Part shown: positions 48,794-59,324 of the stretch, one piece after another
Position numbering within the stretch: the stretch's first letter is position 1
Layout of the letters: each line of letters opens with the position of its first letter
Assembly (NCBI GenBank): GCA_905116865.2
Contig: CAJHNH020008432.1
Location: 69,501-133,500, forward strand
Length of the DNA stretch: 64,000 nucleotides
From: Candidula unifasciata
Taxonomy: Eukaryota > Mollusca > Gastropoda > Stylommatophora > Geomitridae
Direction: 5' to 3'
Program-made: the position numbers and the translations under genes
Notes under the pieces: model-generated
The model's input: the letters and a program-made list of their open reading frames with translations, nothing else
What the model was told of the DNA's origin: nothing
The model's database searches: none

Positions 48794-49084
48794 CCAAATT
48801 ATTAGTTATATCATTACCCATTTGATTTGAAGGTGTAATGAGTAGTGACCTGTTTGTGTCAAGGGCTGAAACCATTTCTACCCATTAGGGAGGGGCTTAC
48901 CCATTGAACGTATATACCCATTAAATATGTGCCAGATAGTTTGTCCTTAGGTGATTGACCCAAAAGATCATGACTTTTTTTTTTTTAGGTAACTAAATGT
49001 TGACGATAAAATTTTAAAAGATGACTGTACATGATGGCAGGTCATGCTTTGCTGATACTTGACTTTGTCAGGAAGTATCAGTTC

Positions 49085-49098
49085 AGAGGAAGGGTGAA
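49085..49098 (+). promoter_or_regulatory. Polypurine tract of the LTR element
   Basis: AGAGGAAGGGTGAA immediately before the 3' LTR, purine except for one T. This is the expected position of the plus-strand DNA primer. Confidence 0.7.
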
Positions 49099-49886
49099 TG
49101 TCACAACCCTGTGAGTACAGTCAGTGGCGGAATGTACCACAACGTAAGGTGTGCATGTTGAGGTGACACCTCAGGGTTGACACAAAGGTCAGGGCCGTGA
49201 CTGGTCAAGTCCCACCGTTATTGCACGGCGAAACCAGCGCTCAGGATAAAGCTTTTGCCCACGGCAAGAAAGAGTGAACGCTGTTGGAGACGGGTCGACA
49301 GCACGATGACCGCTTTTGGGACTGAGCTGGTGAACGGGGTCAAGAGACACGGGGGAGAGAGAACACAGGACATTCGGTGTGCGTCGGTCAGGAAGAGAGG
49401 ACGTTTAGGAAGACAGTTATAGTATTAGAGTTAGGATATTTCTGTTAGTGACTGGAGAGTTTATGTACAGTGTTCTGTTAGGATAGGATAGTTCTTGTGT
49501 AGAGTATTTATGTACATGTGCTGTGAGAGAGTGGCTAACCTTGGCACTCTGACCCTGTGCTAGACAGAGGCTGTGACAGTTTTATTGGGTCAGCATGGCG
49601 ATAGAAAAGAACGTATCTCGCCGGGCTGTGGTTTGTACACCAGGAGATTGCCTGTAGCACGGACTGAGGGACGAGGCGATTGTAAAGCCCGTTCAGCCAG
49701 AGGGTCCAGGCAATAGGTGGCCACACAGCGGGAAGTCAACTGTCTATGTATTACCTGTACTTCCAATAAAGATTGTCGTGTGTGCTCTGTGTGCGTTCAG
49801 GTTCAGTGTGTGTTAAAGGGTAGTCTGTCTGTCATAGGCCCAGTTACGAGCCACGGACCAGCAAGGTCACCCAGAGGTCTGTGACA
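49099..49886 (+). repeat. 3' LTR
   Basis: 788 bp, equal in length to the 5' LTR with about 11 scattered substitutions and no indels by my reading. AATAAA at 49765-49770. Confidence 0.96.
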
Positions 49887-50015
49887 AGAGGTTATGACTT
49901 TATTTCTAACTACCAATTAACAGTGGATGGATGATAAGATAATAAGACCAATCGCACTTGCTTCCCAGTTTACTGCTAGATTCCACCTGGGATTCCTAGA
50001 TATAAATTAAAATCT

Positions 50016-50568
50016 TGGCTCTCCTTTAAATAACGGTTGCTAGCTGGAAGGCGACGGCCGCTTAGTCGGAGTTCACTCCCTTGGCTGCAGTGCAAATACG
50101 GAGCGGACAAGTCACGAATCAAAAAACAACGTGAGGTCGACATGCCTGCTAGAGCTAGACCACGCGCTGCGACTGACAGTAGCGGTGGTGGTCTTGCGAC
50201 GCAAGACTCTCGTAGACCACGCGCTGCGACTCAAATTAGCGACCGCGTTCTTCCGACAGCGACTTAGTGACCGTAGATGTGAGACCTGCGGATCTGTATG
50301 TCGTAATGAGCGATAAGCTTCTGTCGTGTCCGTGATGTGTCACCCTAACCCTGCCCCAAACCCTAACCCTACCCTAACCCAAATCCTAACCCAAACCCTA
50401 CCCCAAATCCTAACCCATACCCTAAGCCTAACCCTAGGATGACAGGTAACTATATAATTTGTTTCGTTCCCTCTTTACCACTCTGTATTCGCACTGCAGC
50501 CAAGGGAGTGAACTCCGACTAAGCGACCGTCGCCTTCCAGCTAGCGACCGTTATTTAAAGGAGAGCCC
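50016..50568. mobile_element. Foldback (hairpin) element with a telomere-like core
   Basis: About 85-bp terminal inverted repeats: 'ggctctcctttaaataacggttgctagctggaaggcgacgg...' on the left and its complement at 50485-50568. Flanking AAATCT at 50010-50015 and 50569-50574 looks like a target duplication. Inside are a duplicated 'gtagaccacgcgctgcgact' block and, at 50343-50437, telomere-like CCCTAA repeats. No transposase is encoded. Confidence 0.85.
50343..50437. repeat. Interstitial telomere-like repeats (CCCTAA)n
   Basis: About fifteen units of ccctaa, ccccaaa, tcctaac and related forms in a row, degenerate, inside the hairpin element. The right end includes aagcctaaccctagg. Confidence 0.9.
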
Positions 50569-50744
50569 AAATCTCCCCTGATGAAAATTCGGCACTCTTC
50601 CGAATACCGGTCCCAAATTATTCACTGCGAAAAGCATCCCTCTAAGAGACTCAGGAGGTTATGTAGTAAAAACATTAAGGCCATCATCACCAGTTTCCAC
50701 TTCTGCCGTTATTGTTCGATGGACAGCAATGTTTAGACGTTAAG

Positions 50745-51140
50745 CAAAGCGCCGTGGGAAGGAATAGTTTTATATCCACTGAAGCCCCGCGGGGAGGAAT
50801 AGTTTTAGATTCACTGAAGCGCCGCGGGGAGGAATAGTTTTAGATCCACTGAAGCGCCGCAGGGAGGAATAGTTTTAGATCCACTGAAGTGCCGCGGGGA
50901 GGAATAGTTTTAGATCCACTGAAGCGCCGTGGAGAGGAATAGTTTTAGATCCACTGAAGCGCCGCGGGGAGGATTATTTTTAGATCCACTGAAGCGCTGT
51001 GGGGAGGAACAGTTTTAGATCCACTAAAGCGTTGCGGGGAGGAAGTTTTAGATCCACTGACGCGCCGCGGGGAGGAACAGTTTTAGATCAATTGAAGCCC
51101 CGTGGGGAGGAATAGTTTTCAATCCAATAAAGCGGCGTGG
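50745..51140. repeat. 35-bp GC-rich minisatellite, about 11 copies
   Basis: The unit gaagcgccgcggggaggaat + agttttagatccact occurs with single-base variants and one 5-bp-short copy near 51040. Each unit has GCGCCGCGGGG, so it is a dense CpG cluster in an AT-rich neighbourhood. Confidence 0.95.
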
Positions 51141-51164
51141 GGGGGAAGATTTTCTGATCCACTG

Positions 51165-51380
51165 TTTACATAACCCGTGACTCCCCTTGTGGGTTCCAGG
51201 GCCACATGTTCAAACAAAAAAACTTTTAGATCCACTGCCACACAAAAAGCATGTTGTAAAAGGCCACTAATACGGACTTTGCTGAAATGGGATGTCTTGT
51301 GGCGAAAGGAGCAGACATCACAGCCTAGCAGTAAACCACAACGTGCCAACCGTCCTTTCAAGGGCGAACGAAAATAAAGA
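51165..51380 (+). mobile_element. SINE family A copy
   Basis: 'ccccttgtgggttccagggccacatgttc', 'aaaagcatgttgtaaaaggccactaatacggactttgctgaaatgggatgtcttgtggcgaaagg', 'atcacagcctagcagtaaaccacaacgtgccaac' and 'ctttcaagggcgaacg'. Confidence 0.88.
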
Positions 51381-51414
51381 TTACCTACCCGTTACATTAC
51401 CATTCAGCATATCG

Positions 51415-51525
51415 CCGCCGCTATCGCAGCCTAGCTGTAAACCCCAAGACTGAGCAAAAGACGCATATATCGCAGCCTAGCTGTAAACCAGAACACAACG
51501 TGCCAACGGCCTTTTCATGAGCTAA
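51415..51525 (+). mobile_element. SINE family A, two partial copies in tandem
   Basis: 'tatcgcagcctagctgtaaacc' occurs at about 51423 and again at about 51469, the second followed by 'agaacacaacgtgccaacggcctttt'. Confidence 0.75.
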
Positions 51526-51629
51526 AAAACTATATGAACTCTCTAGGCCCTGAACGTTTTTTTTAATTTTTTTTACAGTGAGTAATTTGGGACCGGTATT
51601 CGGAAGAGTGCCGAAAATTCAAACCCTTG

Positions 51630-52080
51630 ACTCTCAGGCCAGCAGTCAACTGTCTTGTCAATCACTGACTCAATGCGCTACCACCGAACTTCCTAGAAAA
51701 TAGTGAACTAGACAGTGAAACAGACATATGGTATGGCGCATATGCAGTAGATTGCACAATGTAACTCACTGTATCTCGTCAGGTGCATATAATTCAAGAA
51801 ATAATTCAAGAACAGTGCAATGTAAAAATGTATGCCTCTTTTTATTTAGCGTCAACATGTCGAGATATTGTAAAACATACAATGCTAATAAAATGTCTGG
51901 TCTTTTGTTTTGCGGGTCTTCATTTTTAAATTTTAACTCATTTGAACTCCCAAAGGAAAAATGAAACAAGAATATAATAATCTAACTTCTTCTATACTCA
52001 TCAGACACGATTTGCTATTACCTTTCTATACTTCGACTTGGTGGACGGAATAAAGCGATTTTTTTCCCGTAACTCATGGC
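51630..52080. other. Sequence with nothing recognised
   Basis: Short open frames on both strands without domains. A truncated tRNA-like SINE end ('tcaatgcgctaccaccgaacttcc') is at about 51670-51695. Confidence 0.35.
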
Positions 52081-52189
52081 AAATGCAACATAAAGTTATC
52101 CGAAAGGGATTTTGCGCATCATGACTGAAAAGAAGACGGGTAATTTAGGGTGTAAGCGAAACACACAGCGGCTGGAGTTGTATTGCGAA

Positions 52190-52240
52190 TGAGAAGGCCA
52201 CCATCTTGTATAGATCAGTAGCCATTGACCAATCAGATTG
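52190..52240 (-). promoter_or_regulatory. Possible promoter-like block (CCAAT and YY1-like motifs)
   Basis: 'gccaccatcttg' (complement CAAGATGGTGGC, YY1-like) lies at about 52197-52208 and GACCAATCAG about 20 bp away. The pairing is common near animal transcription starts. It could be the promoter of a minus-strand gene such as CLOCK, but nothing else supports this. Confidence 0.2.
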
Positions 52241-52339
52241 ATGGGTTTCTATGGGCGCGACAGGGGAGCCAACTCGCAACTTGGGCCTCTAGCAGTAGAT
52301 TCATGCCAACATTTCCTCTTCTCGCATGTCGAACCAGCC

Positions 52340-52470
52340 AAAAAATGGGTACCGGGTAAAGTCTTGGGAAAGTAAAGGCGACCGGCATGATGTTGACCAC
52401 ATTATCTAGTGGGCTCCGATTAGACTATAAGATTTAGATCTGGCACATACACACACGCACACTCCCCCAT
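52340..52470 (+). mobile_element. SINE family C fragment
   Basis: 'gggtaccgggtaaagtcttgggaaagtaaaggcgaccggcatgatgttgaccacattatc' and 'gggctccgattagactataagatttagatctggc' match family C. Confidence 0.75.
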
Positions 52471-52539
52471 CAAGCCCTCATATGGACACGGAAAGGGAAA
52501 AGAAAACGGCGAAGACCCAAGAGAGTAAAGTAAAAGGTA

Positions 52540-52700
52540 AAGGACCCTTTTGAAAGCCTTTAGGCATTTAGGGCTATACCTATATTTTATAGACCAATCG
52601 ACACAAGATGGGTGGTGTGGTCAGCATCACGCCGGCCGCCTCTACTTCCCATGACTGCACCCGGTACCCACTCAAGGCTGGGAGCATCTTATTTAAACAA
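52540..52700 (-). mobile_element. SINE family C fragment
   Basis: 'gggctatacctatattttatagaccaatcgacac', 'gggtggtgtggtcagcatcacgccggccgcctctacttcccatgactgcacccggtacccactcaaggctggg' is family C in reverse orientation, about 150 bp from the plus-oriented fragment. Confidence 0.8.
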
Positions 52701-54540
52701 GAGAGACTGCGTAAAACCATCATCAGGGAAGGCTCAACTATAGGCCTAATGAAAATCCACGACCTAAATTAGGTGGGTTCCATATCTTGTCATCCCATTC
52801 TGGGATGCAATTTTTCGTTATTTGAAGCCCTACCCTGGCTCTTTCCAGGGGCCGCAACATAGCCCGGCCATAAATATGGTCTAATGACTGAAGGCGGTTA
52901 CCATAACCCCACACCACATGTATTTAAAACAAGGCCTCTCAGTATTTTTTCAGACCCTGCCCTAACGACGAATACCAACGTGAAGGCTTAAGTGATAACA
53001 AAATCCCAAATTAACATATTTTCAGGCAGAAGATGACAACGGAAACCACCAAAGGCCACCCGACGCTCTGAAGCAGACTGCTGAAGACATTGCGCCAAAG
53101 GGAACCAGCACTCGGGGATTCCAGTCTCTCTTACGCCACTCCACCCTCAAACCACACGAATGTTAACAATGCCTTCAGTTTTATTTCAGACCACGGGATC
53201 TCAACCCACCAGAAGTTCTAACGTCGAGAAGCCACCTCTCTCAACCTATCTGTCGCTTTCATTCTTCCGACCTAACTATCACATCTCCTGGCACAGTCGA
53301 GCAAATTACCTCCATCATCTGCAGTCTATCTTACCTCCACTACTTCTCCACACTCTGGGGTGGGGGGGGGGATGGGCTGATCACAACAACAGATTGTGAC
53401 GGCCCTGGTTGTCCTGAAAAGGAGCATTGTTTGAGACGTTGTGACTTGGTATTTGGCTTTTCCCGACGGCTTTACAGAAAGGCAACCAAGCAGCAACAGA
53501 TCACTAGCACAACGATCAGCACGAGGTAAACCAAGCACCGGCGACAATCAGCTAAAACCCACAGACATCAGCACTAAGAGAACTGGACCTAACCAGACCC
53601 AAAAACTACAAGCACCACACCGCAGCAAGGAAGCAAAGAACCGGAATATCAGTTGTGACTACACACCACAAATGAACGGAAACCAAATAAGACAGCCAAG
53701 GAACCTTCCTTCATATAGCAGGCCTACGGGCGGCTGAAAAAGGATCAAGTTTGGAATTTTTGTTGGACAACTGGAAATGGAAATGGAAGGCGGTTTCTTG
53801 GACCTCTCCACGGGTGATCCCCAACCACATGGTGACACTTTGTGTCCTCGGGTGTTTATCGCTTGGGTGATGTCCTGGTGGGGTAAAAGATAGATAGATA
53901 GAAATCAGGTGACAACAAACTGCCAGACATGGAGAACTATGACCTCTGCCCCGCCTAAGGCTCAAGATTAAAGACTAACTATATCCAATGCCTCTAAGTG
54001 CGTGGGAAATGGTCTTTAACTTACTTGACTTTTTCTTTCGCTTGAAATAAGTTGTCTTTATCTGCAATTTTGTCTTCTGGCGCGGCACATACCCGAGAAG
54101 CCGACACAGGGCGAGTACCATACTATTTTGCCTCCCGTCTGGTTGCCTCCGACTTCGGCACCTTGTTTTTGTTTGGATAGACTATAATCAAGTCCTGCGG
54201 GAGAAGATAAATACATTCGGCCGTGACTATAATAATTAAACCCGAGGAACTGTCTGGTTTTACGTTGCCAGATACTTAACCGTCTCCCCTTCACATGTTG
54301 GTTTAAGAAGGCAATGAGTTCTGCTGTCAGAGTTTATTACTGCGTGTGCTATATGGGAATTTTGTGAGAGTTGGAAGCTCATCTTCAACCGCTGTCCCAG
54401 GTCGTGACAGATCATATGATGGAATATACCATAGTAGATGAAATAGTAATAAAGTGTGTACAGGTGTGTTAATTCTGAGATGTGTCGGGACCCAACAAGA
54501 CAGAAATAATGATTGGAGTTGAGTGTGTCTACAACCAGTT
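52700..54540. other. Sequence with nothing recognised
   Basis: Several open frames of 70-100 codons on both strands (for example 53441-53737 plus, 53711-53965 minus) have no domain, no exon-like borders I trust and no repeat match within the window. Either unique intergenic DNA or decayed elements. Confidence 0.35.
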
Positions 54541-54546
54541 GAGTTA

Positions 54547-55140
54547 ACTATTGACATCACAGAACTCAGGGGCATTCTCATATACGCTCCGTCTCCATCC
54601 TCAGCAGCCAGCGCAGAGTTCCAATAATAATGGTGCCAACTTGCATGTCCGTCTTGCCTTTCCTCTGAGCATAGTGTGCCGGCCGAACCCTCTGGTCACA
54701 CCCAGGTGAATCATTCTCTCCAGCCCATAATAATCTAGTTTCTCTTCTGATTTCGTTACTTGTTTCCAAAAGGCTCTGACCATATCTGCTTTGTCGTGCA
54801 TCAATTCACCATCCAGCGGTGCAGATCCAGCCAGTTTGTTCATTCCCCACCACGCCGGTATGACCTGGAGATAATATCCATGTATGCTTACTACCAGTGA
54901 CCTTGCAAATGTAGCTTGCCACTCTGCTCGAACCTATCCTGTCTTCACCTTTTCAGCATGCTTTCAGAGTCCATTACAATTACATGTGTATGTATTTTGT
55001 TCTCTAGCCACCGGCAAGCTGCAGTGACCGCCTCCACCTCCATTCTTGGTGTCGTGGTATCACATGCCAGGCTGTCCTGCACTAAAGATTTTCAATTTGC
55101 TTTCGCTAAAAAACATGTTATTGTAAGAGCAACACTGGCC
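54547..55140 (-). pseudogene. LINE RNase H and C-terminal fragment
   Basis: The minus strand, in pieces, reads HTWILSPGHTGVVGNEQT (the PGH.GV.GNE.AD motif of RNase H in non-LTR retrotransposons), then LAGSAPLDGELMHDKADMVR and AFWKQVTKSEEKLDYYGLER. It ends GTLRWLLRMETERI. Stops and at least two frame changes interrupt it, and the upstream RT is absent. Confidence 0.78.
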
Positions 55141-55184
55141 TAGAAATCACTTGCAATTATTGTGGAATATTCAGGGGAAAAGGG

Positions 55185-55500
55185 GGGGGGGGGCTGTGTG
55201 GTCTTGAGGCATGGTGTCCGCCTCGAGTACTAGAGGTTCCCGGTTCAACCCCCTTTAAGGGCTGACATTTTTTCACGTGGACTTGGACTTCTAGTAAATT
55301 CAAAAATATCGAAAATAGTAGCATAACGGCGCTGCCCGGAAAAAATTTGGAGTTAAAAATCTACCCAAAGTATTTCAGGATCCTCGCTAGTGGTACGGAG
55401 CCTGTGCACTGTGCTGACCTTCTTCGGACTCAGATTTGAGGTAGAAGAAGAAAGGAGCACCTGTGTTCCATGATGTTGATCCGTTGTTCAAAACCTCAAA
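55185..55500 (+). mobile_element. tRNA-derived SINE family D copy
   Basis: 'ggggggctgtgtggtcttgaggcatggtgtccgcctcgagtactagaggttcccggttcaaccccc' (A and B boxes), 'tttttcacgtggacttggacttctagtaaatt', 'ttcttcggactcagatttgaggtagaagaag' and 'ccatgatgttgatccgttgttcaaaacctcaaa' match 36945-37195 in order. Confidence 0.87.
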
Positions 55501-55689
55501 CCTCTGTGGAAGATTCTTCTTTACTGAAGCTGGACTTGCTAGTCCCACTCGCCATCGCCACGGGTTGTGACTGACTCCTTTAGCACCAAGAAACGTTATT
55601 GTTTGGAAAGATAGAAAGGAGTCAACAACAACAGGCGAATGAATCAGACATAGTAAAACACACTTAGCAACATAAATATCAAAAGCTAA

Positions 55690-55900
55690 GGTGACTGCGT
55701 CGGCTCTGTGGCTAAGTCGATGCGAACGCTTTATAATTCCGGGTTCGATCCCAGTTGCGGCCCATGGGCTTTGCGTTGGTTTCGACTGTGGTATCAAGAA
55801 AACCCACCGTCCAGGAAGCAATGACAAACTACTGGACGTTAATTGCCTAGAAAAATGTTCTGCGACGTCCTGTAAAGGATATGCAACTAACCTCTAAGCT
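55690..55900 (+). mobile_element. tRNA-derived SINE family E copy
   Basis: 'gactgcgtcggctctgtggctaagtcgatgcgaacgct' (A box) and 'ccgggttcgatcccagttgcggccc' (near-consensus B box), then 'gcgttggtttcgactgtggtatcaag' and 'tgacaaactactggacgttaattgcctag', ending 'ctgtaaaggatatgcaact'. Partner of 24345-24600. Confidence 0.9.
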
Positions 55901-55904
55901 GACT

Positions 55905-56460
55905 GCAAGTGTCCTCCAGGTGTGTGTCGATTCAGGGGCATCAGCTTTGTTTATGTTAATTGAGTACAGGCCTGGTTGACCAGGGTGCTGACACAGCCTA
56001 AGTTAATGTTGTGAGTCAATTTTGTGAGTCGGTGTTGATTTACGGCCGATGGTGTCAGCGCAGCTTGAGTGAATATTTTGAGTAGGTATTGACGTAGGAC
56101 CGGAGTTGACCAGTGGACTCACCAGGTGTCAACCGGTCTGGGTGAAGAGTCATGCCTAGTTCGTGCCGAGCAAGGCTGGTGTGAGGGGGAAACGTGCATA
56201 AGTATGGAAGCCTCAATTATCACGGGGGACTCACAGAGAATGCACACATGTATATAAACATACAGTCCTGAGGTGAGGATAGAGCAGTCCAGAGTTGCGG
56301 ACAGAGCAGTCCGGTGTTTAGGACAGAGTCGTCGAGCAGAGCAGAGCTGTTTGTTCTTCTGTGAGATAACTGTCCTTGGGTGACATTTATAGGCACTACA
56401 GAAACAAGGCAACTTTAGAAGAGGAATCTCGTAAATAACAGCATTGGAGGTGTGCTGAGG
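55905..56460. other. Sequence with nothing recognised
   Basis: It contains a loose repetition of 'ttgagt.ggtgttga...' between 55970 and 56110. The minus-strand frame at 56119-56412 has no recognised domain. Confidence 0.35.
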
Positions 56461-56469
56461 GGGACTTCG

Positions 56470-56750
56470 TCCTACTTAATATTTGCCCTTTTTTAATATT
56501 TGTCCTATTTAATATTTGTCATATCTAATATTCGCCGTTTTCAATATGTCTGTTTTAATGCTCGTCCTATTTATTATTTGTATTTTTTAATATTCGTCTT
56601 TGCTAATATTCCTCCTATTTAATTTTCGTCCTTTCTGATAATCGTCCTTTTTTATATTCGTCTTTTTTAAATATTTGTTCTTTTTAATATTTGTCCTTTC
56701 TGATTTTCGTGCTATTTATTATTCGTCTTATTTAATATTCGTCCTGCCGG
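56470..56750. repeat. Pyrimidine/AT-rich repeat of about 17 bp, about 15 copies
   Basis: 'taatatt(t/c)gtcct(a/t)ttt' recurs with drift across the block. No coding value. Confidence 0.85.
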
Positions 56751-57248
56751 TCAGTGTAGAATCTATCAACGTGATTTGCTGTGTGCATATTAGGGGCCTT
56801 AGGATTGTAGGTTCTCAGTCTGAATAGCTAAAAGTGCCTGTTACGAGTATATCAATGGAGATCAGCTGTGTAAGTTAGATGAAGCCTGTTCATTCTTACA
56901 GCTAGCCCTGACGTGAGAGTAAGCCAGCGACCGAGGCACTGAAGTGGTAAGCTCAAGAGTCTGACTAACAGCAGACTGTAAAATGGAATGCTGCTAGGAC
57001 CGTTTTGGGGAGTATGAAATCTAATGAAGTTAATTCCATGATAGCGAATGTAAGGACAGGCTCATTTTGCTTCATATCATTTATTGTGTGTGGGTTGGTA
57101 GACCCCAATGTTCTTTTGAATAAATGTATGACAGACAACTGTTGTTGAGTTTGCCTGACAGTTTGCTCGTACGTTGTGTACAGCAGTTTGGTGTGAGTGG
57201 ATACGGAGTTCGAGCACAAGTCATATCCTAGATAGACACTTGGTTATA

Positions 57249-57422
57249 CAGTCGAGTCTGGATAAGTAGAAGTCCCAGGGACCTAAGAAAATGCTTCCAC
57301 TTAACAGGATTTCTACTTATCCAGACAGCACACACAATAGAGAAAATTGCCAGGACTAAGCTGGTCATATCGACTTAACCAAAATTCGACTTATCTGAGT
57401 TCCACTTAAGTGGACTCGACTG
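57249..57422. mobile_element. Pogo-type MITE (174 bp)
   Basis: The ends CAGTCGAGTC and GACTCGACTG are inverted repeats, and TA flanks both sides (57247-57248, 57423-57424). The interior holds further 'gacttatc/gataagt' palindromes. No coding sequence. Likely mobilised by a pogo/Tigger-type transposase. Confidence 0.9.
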
Positions 57423-57529
57423 TATGTTAGTGTGCTGTCACCCCATATCAGCACATGACACTTCCCAAATGCAGTTAATGAGGCAAGTTAAAGGGATTCT
57501 TTGAGTTTTCCTCCTCGGAGACTGCAGTG

Positions 57530-58085
57530 ATATGGGTGGAATGTAGTTAACATCACAAGTGATGTGGATAGAATGAGTTATATTAATAACGGAGAATGGG
57601 TAGAATGAGTTAAAGTCAGAAGTGATGTGGGTAGAATTAGTTACAGTAACAAATGGTATGGTTAGAAAGTAGTTAACATCACAACTGATCTGGGCAGAAT
57701 GAGGTAAAGTAACAAATGATGTGGGTGGAATGAGTTAATATGACAAATGGTATGGACAGAATAAGTTACACTAACAAATGATATGGGTGGAATGAGTAAC
57801 ATCAACCACTGATGTAGGTAAAATGAGTTGCAGTAACAAATGATGTGGGTAGAATGAGTTACAGTAAAAGGTTATATGGATAATCGGAGTTAACATAACA
57901 AATGGTATGGGTAGAACGAGATAATATCACAACTGATGTGGGCAAAATGAGTTAGCATCACAACTGATACTAACAGAATAAGTTAATGTAAAAAGTGATG
58001 TAGGTAAAATGAGTTACAGTAACAAATGATGTGAGTAGAATAAGCTAACATCACAACTGGTTTGGATTAAAAGAGCTGAAGTAAC
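57530..58085. repeat. About 40-bp imperfect minisatellite, about 14 copies
   Basis: 'gatgtgggtagaatgagttacagtaacaaat' recurs with variants (acatcacaactgat). Coherent register but well diverged. Confidence 0.9.
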
Positions 58086-58440
58086 AACTGTTTGGCGGTT
58101 GATACCTTTCCAGCCAATGGTTGTCCATTGTGCAATAGAGAAGTGTAGGAATCACAGCCCATAACGATTTCAATTAAGGCCAGGGATGAAGTTCCTCCTC
58201 TCCACACCCCAGTTTGGGCAGGCTTGTACAGACCATGTGATGACCACACAGCATGACTCCTCTCTCTGCCTGATTTGTTTATTCCAAAAGAAAGATAACA
58301 TCAACACGTTTGGAACACTGCATGCTGCAGATGCTGCCGGATCAGAAGTGTAATGCTCTGTCTGCCTGCCTGCCTGTCAGAGATTTCCTCCAAGATCAGC
58401 TGTTAACCAAGGTTAAGTGCCTAGTCTGCCCTGCCAAAAA
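58085..58440 (+). mobile_element. Interspersed repeat family G copy
   Basis: 'atcacagcccataacgatttcaattaaggccagggatgaagttcctcctctccacacc', 'ctgcctgatttgtttattccaaaagaaagataacatcaacacgtttgga' and 'accaaggttaagtgcctagtctgccctgcc' match 7060-7460 and 10540-10850. Confidence 0.65.
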
Positions 58441-58464
58441 ACAAAAAAATACCCTTTTTCATTC

Positions 58465-58715
58465 CATGGGGTGTATTTGGCATATAGGGCCAGACCAATA
58501 TTTTATAGACCAACCGGCACTCGGTGGGTGATGTAGTTAGCATAACACCAGCCGCCTTTACTCTCCAGGACTTTACCTGGTATCCACCCTAGGCTGGGTC
58601 ATCCTGGGAGCCAAAGTCATTTTTTAAAAAAAAGTTTCAGCTTCATCAGGACCTGAACCAAGATCTTCCGATCCGCAGGCGAGCATCTAGCCACAACACC
58701 ATGGTGGCTCCCCTG
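58465..58715 (-). mobile_element. tRNA-derived SINE family C copy
   Basis: 'gggtgtatttggcatatagggccagaccaatattttatagaccaaccggcactcggtgggtgatgtagttagcataac', 'ctttactctccaggactttacctggtatccaccctaggctgggtcatcctgggagccaaagtcatttt' and 'gcgagcatctagccacaacaccatggtggc' are complete family C in reverse. Confidence 0.87.
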
Positions 58716-58739
58716 CCCTGCCATAATATTAAGTTTTCA

Positions 58740-59300
58740 GGTTATATTTCCTTGTCCTAGTAAAAGGCTTGTATGCCCTCCTCCCCTCCCCTACCCAAAC
58801 TGTTTGGTAAAGTGAAGGAGTCAAGGACAGAAACAGATACATGCTGCCATCTTGTTACCATTGTTTTAATATCAAGAGTGAGGTAGTGCTACACATAAGC
58901 TACAAACTATACAATTCGTTGTTAACAACCATGTGTGGCTTTCTGGCTTGGAAGTTTTTAAAATGGTTTCACAAAGCAATTGTTGGCATTTCTCAGAGTT
59001 TGATTCCTGTGGTTTGCTATTTAGAAAAAGACCTTCTCATGGCTTTCAACCAGTGCTATGAGAGTCATACTGTGGAAGAGACTGGGGACATCACCATGTA
59101 TTCTTATAATTAGCAGTGAATACACTGAGGCCAACCTTCCCTTTAGAGATGAAAAACACATTTAAAAAAATTTTTTTTACTAAAATAATCCCACTGGGGA
59201 TATAATTTAAAGATAGTGATATCTGTCTGAATGATGTTGCCATCAAGGTAATTCCATTGCAAACATTGCAGTTAGAAGCAAAAGTAATTCTTGTGTACAC
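58740..59300. other. Sequence with an unassigned open frame
   Basis: A plus-strand frame at 58841-59113 (90 codons, MLPSCYHCFNIKSEV...) has no recognised domain. I do not call it a gene. The rest is featureless. Confidence 0.3.
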
Positions 59301-59324
59301 CCATATGTAACAATAATCCCATTA

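Larger units (their letters stand above)
41439..49891 (+). mobile_element. Ty3/mdg4-type LTR retrotransposon, non-autonomous, recent insertion
   Basis: Two 788-bp LTRs (41444-42231, 49099-49886) both start TGTCAC and end GTGACA and are flanked by the same 5-bp sequence AGAGG (41439-41443, 49887-49891). I count about 11 differences between the LTRs, roughly 1.4 percent, so the insertion is recent. Inside are, in order: a leader of about 1 kb, gag (43296), an in-frame TGA, zinc knuckles plus a doubled protease-like domain (to 45749), a shortened pol (45853-46938), AT-rich repeats and a short antisense frame. No reverse transcriptase palm motif or integrase is visible, so mobility would need proteins from a relative. 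It is in the opposite orientation to CLOCK. Confidence 0.95.
50584..51620. mobile_element. Inverted-repeat element enclosing a GC-rich array and SINEs
   Basis: 'aaaattcggcactcttccgaataccggtcccaaattattcactg' (50584-50627) is repeated inverted at 51577-51620 with very few changes. Between them lie the 35-bp array at 50745-51135 and two SINE family A copies. No coding sequence. I could not find a clear target duplication. Confidence 0.7.

Noticed and set aside
50343..50437. Chromosome end or fusion point
   Set aside because: The telomere-like units are short, degenerate and enclosed by inverted repeats of a small mobile element, with ordinary sequence on both sides.
53160..53965. Host gene from the overlapping 79-98 codon frames
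   Set aside because: No domain, no consistent splice borders, and frames on both strands of similar length.
55690..55790. A true tRNA gene
   Set aside because: A and B boxes are present, but no foldable acceptor stem follows and the sequence continues into a body shared with 24345-24600, so it is a tRNA-derived SINE.
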